Shown piece by piece: positions 6,395 through 8,656 of a stretch of 8,656 nucleotides of DNA. Position 1 is the stretch's first letter; each line of letters starts with the position of its first letter. The stretch covers positions 1 through 8,656 of the forward strand of contig JAODAY010000196.1 of the NCBI GenBank assembly GCA_025463665.1, given 5' to 3'. The notes under the pieces were generated by a model, which saw only the letters and a list, made by a program, of their open reading frames with translations, did not search any database and was not told the DNA's origin. The position numbers were made by a program, and so were the translations under genes. The DNA is from Microbacteriaceae bacterium. Lineage in GTDB: Bacteria; Actinomycetota; Actinomycetes; Actinomycetales; Microbacteriaceae.

Positions 6395-6596
6395 CGCGGA
6401 GGTTGAGCATGAAGGACTGGTCTGACGCAAAATAATCGCTGTCGGCGGGGAACGGCGCGAACACCGTGGCACCGGCCTCCTGCTGCCAGATCCCTTCGTG
6501 GCCGGCGGCGATGCCGAGGTGCTCGGCATACCAGGCGGCGCGCGCATCCGGATTGCGGCTGCGAAAGAAGAGCCCGCCGATTCCCATGACACCCAT
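6243..6596 (-). CDS. VOC (glyoxalase/bleomycin resistance/dioxygenase) family protein
   Basis: 117 residues, the usual length for a single-module VOC protein. The first half-module is GIGGLFFRSRNPDARAAWYAEHLGI; the second runs from SFMLNLRVTGLDELAAKLDAAGIPV to FARIHDPEGLPIELWEPP, the classical C-terminal strand with the metal-ligand Glu of E-L-W-E-P. VOC proteins cover glyoxalase I, dioxygenases and antibiotic-binding proteins. The strand-1 ligand position carries Phe rather than His or Glu, so catalysis is uncertain. The ATG at 6596 is chosen because AAGGAG (6609-6604) lies 7 nt upstream. The in-frame extension to 6713 gives unrelated sequence, and ATG 6587 is too near the ribosome site's optimum for 6596. 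The 3' end overlaps the convergent GNAT frame by 152 bp. TACCGT (6638-6633) is a weak -10 candidate. Confidence 0.92.
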   Translation of the reverse strand: MGVMGIGGLFFRSRNPDARAAWYAEHLGIAAGHEGIWQQEAGATVFAPFPADSDYFASDQSFMLNLRVTGLDELAAKLDAAGIPVERRPEWDTADYGNFARIHDPEGLPIELWEPPA

Positions 6597-6603
6597 GATC
6601 AGT

Positions 6604-6609
6604 CTCCTT
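6604..6609 (-). promoter_or_regulatory. Ribosome binding site that fixes the VOC start
   Basis: AAGGAG on the minus strand, 7 nt before ATG 6596. It is the best Shine-Dalgarno in the window and rules out the longer start at 6713. Confidence 0.8.
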
Positions 6610-6659
6610 GCGTGAGGTGAGATGCACACATCACGGTAGTTCACAGCAGAGTGGCGTGC

Positions 6660-7017
6660 ATGGAAAACACAGACGACTTGCATCGGGCGACCGCCGACGA
6701 GCCGGGCCGACATCCTCGATTTCTATGAGTATTCGGCCCAGCACAGTGACGCCTCGATCGACGCACTCGCGCTCGACTCGGTGGGCGAAGTCCCGTGGTG
6801 GACGCCCGAACGCCGCCGGGTGACGCTGCACCGCATCCTGGTGCACATGTGCGTCGAGGCGGCGCGTCACGCCGGGCACGCCGACATTCTGCGGGAGTGG
6901 ATCGACGGGGCCATAGGCAATGGCCCGCGAGACCCGAATATCTCCCACCGCTCGCCGGAAGAATGGGCTTCGTATCGCGCACAACTCGAGGCCGTCGCGC
7001 GTGAAGCCGGCGGGTGA
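6660..7017 (+). pseudogene. 5'-truncated, frameshifted DinB/DUF664 family gene remnant
   Basis: In one frame ADILDFYEYSAQHSD leads to VPWWTPERRRVTLHRILVHM, RHAGHADILREWIDGAIG and EWASYRAQLE, stopping at TGA 7015-7017. This is the C-terminal half of a DUF664/DinB four-helix-bundle protein, with the LHRILVHM and RHAGHAD histidines. That frame has no start codon before GTG 6781, which cuts helix 3. The preceding residues continue in another frame from ATG 6660: MENTDDLHRATADE. Relatives read ATADESRADIL, so the DNA GACGAGCCGGGCC (about 6696-6708) seems to have lost one AG from GAGAGCC. About 80 N-terminal residues, including the first metal-binding His, are absent, and stops at 6613-6615, 6618-6620 and 6634-6636 close the frames upstream. 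A short product from GTG 6781 is possible but would lack the bundle. Confidence 0.75.
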
Positions 7018-7079
7018 CTCGGCGCTTACCTCCTTCAGGACGCCCAAGCAAACGTCGGGTCAGCTTGGACGGTCCACTG

Positions 7080-7109
7080 TCGATGGGGATCGGGTCGATG
7101 GGGATCGGA
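7080..7109. repeat. Two-copy 15-bp tandem repeat in the DinB remnant-rhtA gap
   Basis: TCGATGGGGATCGGG (7080-7094) is followed at once by TCGATGGGGATCGGA (7095-7109), identical at 14 of 15 positions. It lies 9 bp past the exporter stop in the 100-bp gap between two convergent units. The gap also holds a poor hairpin, CCAAGC (7044-7049) with GCTTGG (7063-7068) and a 13-nt loop, which is the only terminator-like element there. Function unknown. Confidence 0.7.
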
Positions 7110-7117
7110 CGGATGTC

Positions 7118-8032
7118 TCAGCCGAGCACTTCCGGGCCGACCGACGGTGCTTGCGCCTCGTCGGTTCGCCGGCCGTCGCGTTGCGCCGCCGCGCCCGCCA
7201 TGACCACGAGTGCGACGCCGACGCCCTGGAGCACGGAAATGGACTGGTGCAGGATCAGGAGCCCGAGGATCACCCCGATGGCGGGTTCGAGGGCCATGAG
7301 GGTGCCGAAGGCGGTGGCGGTCATTCGGCGCAGGGCGAGCATTTCGAGCGCGTAGGGCAGAACGGGTAACAAGACCGCGAGCCCTGCCGCGGCGACCAGC
7401 ACCTCCCAGGTCAGGTGACCCGCGGCCTGCGGAATGCCGACGATCGCGGCGGTGACCGCCGCGATCGGCCCCGTGAATGACCGGGCTGCCACCCCACTGA
7501 ACTGGTCCCCGATTCGCTGGGTGAGCACGATGTACACGGCCCAGCCGAGGGCGGCGAGAACGGCGAAGCCGACACCCGCGAGATTCACCCGCCCGAGCCA
7601 CGGCTCCGTGAGAATGACGACACCCGCCAGGGCGAGCGACGGCCAGGCGAGTGCCGTGCGGTGGGAGCTTCGAACCGCCGCGACGGTCAGGGGGCCGAGG
7701 AACTCGATGGCCACGGCCGTGCCGAGTGGGATGTGTTGAATGGCGGAGAGAAACGCAATCGTCACCAGTCCGGTCGCGACTCCCAGCCCGAGGAGAGGAA
7801 TCACGTCTTGTCGGCGTACCGAGCGGAACGGGGGCCGGACGATGGCCAGGAAGATGACCGCCCCGACGCTGAGGCGCAGCCAGGCCGTGCCGGCGGGCCC
7901 GACCGTGTCGATGAGGTCGACGGAGAGCGCGGAGCCCAGCTGCACCGACAACATCGCCGCGACCGCGAGCGCCCACGGCGGGACTGCGCTCCCTGCAGTC
8001 GAGAGTCTCATCGGAACTGCCGGTCGGGTCAC
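7118..8032 (-). CDS. RhtA-like EamA (DMT superfamily) exporter, probable amino-acid efflux permease
   Basis: 304 residues with about ten hydrophobic helices in two EamA halves (roughly 20-145 and 151-284) and a short polar tail. PLGTAVAIEFLGPL (102-115), PYALEM (226-231) and FGTLMALEPA (242-251) align closely with E. coli RhtA, the inner-membrane threonine/homoserine exporter, which is also about 295 residues. RhtA-type transport is thus the best guess; the actual substrate is inferred. The start is GTG 8032: it overlaps the stop of the upstream regulator in the tetranucleotide GTGA (8032-8029), a standard sign of translational coupling, and no ribosome site is needed. Met at residue 8 is an alternative. 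Expression should follow the XRE-cupin gene and its operator. Confidence 0.93.
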   Translation of the reverse strand: MTRPAVPMRLSTAGSAVPPWALAVAAMLSVQLGSALSVDLIDTVGPAGTAWLRLSVGAVIFLAIVRPPFRSVRRQDVIPLLGLGVATGLVTIAFLSAIQHIPLGTAVAIEFLGPLTVAAVRSSHRTALAWPSLALAGVVILTEPWLGRVNLAGVGFAVLAALGWAVYIVLTQRIGDQFSGVAARSFTGPIAAVTAAIVGIPQAAGHLTWEVLVAAAGLAVLLPVLPYALEMLALRRMTATAFGTLMALEPAIGVILGLLILHQSISVLQGVGVALVVMAGAAAQRDGRRTDEAQAPSVGPEVLG

Positions 8033-8634
8033 GAGATGGAGCTCCGTTCGAGAGGCGAGGATGCAACGCCCGGTTCGAACACGGCGAGCGAGAACCGTGC
8101 CGGGCCACCGCCCGCGTTTGAGTAGGAGTGCGCGACATCGCCGGCGAAGGCCACGGCATCACCCGGCTCGAGCACGGTGGCATGCTGCCCCGATTCGACG
8201 GTGACGGCCCCCTCGAGCACGTGCAGCAGCTCGCGAGTGCCCGGGGCGTGTGCCTCACTCGTGTGCAGGTCGCCCGGGGCGAGCGTCCAGTCCCAGAGTT
8301 CGGTGGCATCCGGTCGACCGGCCGACGCGACGAGCAGTGCCCGGCCACCGGCAGGGCTCGTCCACAGGGCCGCAGATTCGCCGCGCCGGGTAACCGCCAT
8401 CGGGGCCGATCTCGGCGGCTCGACCAGGGCAGGCAAGCCCACCCCGAGGGCGCCAGCCAGCCGCAGCAGAGTGCCGATGCTGGGATTGACGCTGCCCTGC
8501 TCGATGTTCACGACCATGCGCCGGCTCACATCGGACGCCGTCGCGAGCTGATCCAGCGTCCAGCTGCGCGATTGGCGTTCTCGCCGCACCCGATCGCCGA
8601 TCGCCGAGGTCAGGTCGGCGGTTCCATCTTCCAT
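8029..8634 (-). CDS. XRE-family regulator with C-terminal cupin domain
   Basis: 201 residues from ATG 8634. The N-terminal HTH_3/XRE domain (about 9-70) contains TLDQLATASDVSRRMVVNIE (26-45) followed by QGSVNPSIGTLLRLAGALG. The C-terminal cupin_2 domain (about 112-190) has LAPGDLHTSEAHAPGTRE, LLHVLEGAVTVESG and GDAVAFAGDVAHSYSN, ending with H169 and N173 of cupin motif 2. This architecture is a one-component sensor: the cupin binds a small molecule and the HTH binds DNA. Translation is coupled to the RhtA-like exporter through a 4-base overlap, so it probably senses that exporter's substrate or a related metabolite. An in-frame GTG at 8652 would place the operator palindrome inside the coding region, so ATG 8634 is preferred. 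The ATG has no ribosome site but has TATGCT 6 nt upstream. Confidence 0.93.
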   Translation of the reverse strand: MEDGTADLTSAIGDRVRRERQSRSWTLDQLATASDVSRRMVVNIEQGSVNPSIGTLLRLAGALGVGLPALVEPPRSAPMAVTRRGESAALWTSPAGGRALLVASAGRPDATELWDWTLAPGDLHTSEAHAPGTRELLHVLEGAVTVESGQHATVLEPGDAVAFAGDVAHSYSNAGGGPARFSLAVFEPGVASSPLERSSIS

Positions 8635-8635
8635 G

Positions 8636-8653
8636 AGTGCAGCATACTGCACT
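8636..8653. promoter_or_regulatory. 18-bp palindromic operator and -10 box of the XRE-cupin/exporter operon
   Basis: On the minus strand AGTGCAGTATGCTGCACT is an inverted repeat with eight of nine pairs complementary (GTGCAG and CTGCAC are perfect arms). It ends 1 bp before ATG 8634. Its centre is TATGCT (8646-8641), a TANNNT -10 box ending 6 nt before the ATG. A protein bound here would block the promoter, so autorepression by the XRE protein is the natural reading. The -35 region lies beyond the window. Confidence 0.65.
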
Positions 8654-8656
8654 TTG

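Noticed and set aside
5138..6592. 484-codon open frame on the minus strand across the M23 remnant, GNAT and VOC region
   Set aside because: It is antisense to the recognisable GNAT and M23 sequences and out of frame with VOC. The product is low-complexity Arg/Pro/Ser/Ala with no motif.
6597..6713. Upstream in-frame extension of the VOC gene
   Set aside because: The added residues show no VOC similarity, and the AAGGAG site 7 nt before ATG 6596 fixes the shorter start.
7044..7068. CCAAGC/GCTTGG hairpin as a bidirectional terminator
   Set aside because: Only 6 bp of stem with a 13-nt loop and no T-tract; too weak to annotate as a separate feature.
7035..8348. 437-codon open frame on the minus strand over the exporter and regulator
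   Set aside because: It is in a different frame from the RhtA-like and XRE-cupin genes and encodes Arg/Pro/Gly-rich sequence; a frame shadow.

Overview
The base composition is very high in GC, GTG starts are frequent and TANNNT-type -10 boxes lie very close to several start codons. Together with the gene families this points to an actinobacterial chromosome. Microbacteriaceae is my best guess, but that is an inference from protein style and not from a marker gene. There is no rRNA, tRNA, transposase, phage gene or CRISPR array, so this looks like an ordinary but locally decaying chromosomal stretch.

Layout, left to right. (1) 1-1106, minus: the N-terminal 368 residues of a short-type UvrA paralogue that runs off the left edge. 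(2) 1209-1772, minus: a GIY-YIG-superfamily (T5orf172/MUG113-like) protein with N-terminal zinc-site-like cysteines, transcribed toward the UvrA gene. (3) 1861-1884: a strong hairpin terminator. (4) 1911-4409 and 4500-5141, minus: an MMPL/RND-family exporter preceded by a TetR regulator, with a palindromic operator candidate at the TetR start and a CRP-like site in the gap between the two genes. (5) 5261-5569, plus: the remains of an M23 metallopeptidase gene that keeps its promoter, start and stop but has lost its middle and one base. (6) 5630-6394, plus: a GNAT acetyltransferase whose reading frame runs 152 bp into the convergent VOC/glyoxalase gene (6243-6596, minus). (7) 6660-7017, plus: a 5'-truncated, frameshifted DinB/DUF664 remnant. 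(8) 7118-8032 and 8029-8634, minus: an XRE-cupin regulator translationally coupled by a 4-base overlap to an RhtA-like EamA exporter, with an 18-bp palindrome over the promoter.

Two regulator-exporter modules stand out: TetR with MMPL, and XRE-cupin with RhtA-like. Each has an operator candidate at the regulator start, which suggests autoregulation. Small stress or housekeeping genes (GNAT, VOC) sit between them with two gene remnants, so the 5.2-7.0 kb interval looks like a site of gene erosion. I see no clear undescribed defence or biosynthetic system. The most original observations are a 15-heptad coiled coil in the first extracytoplasmic loop of the MMPL protein, a recurring TANNNT-N6/7-start arrangement suggesting leaderless transcription, and the pairing of a UvrA paralogue with a GIY-YIG protein.
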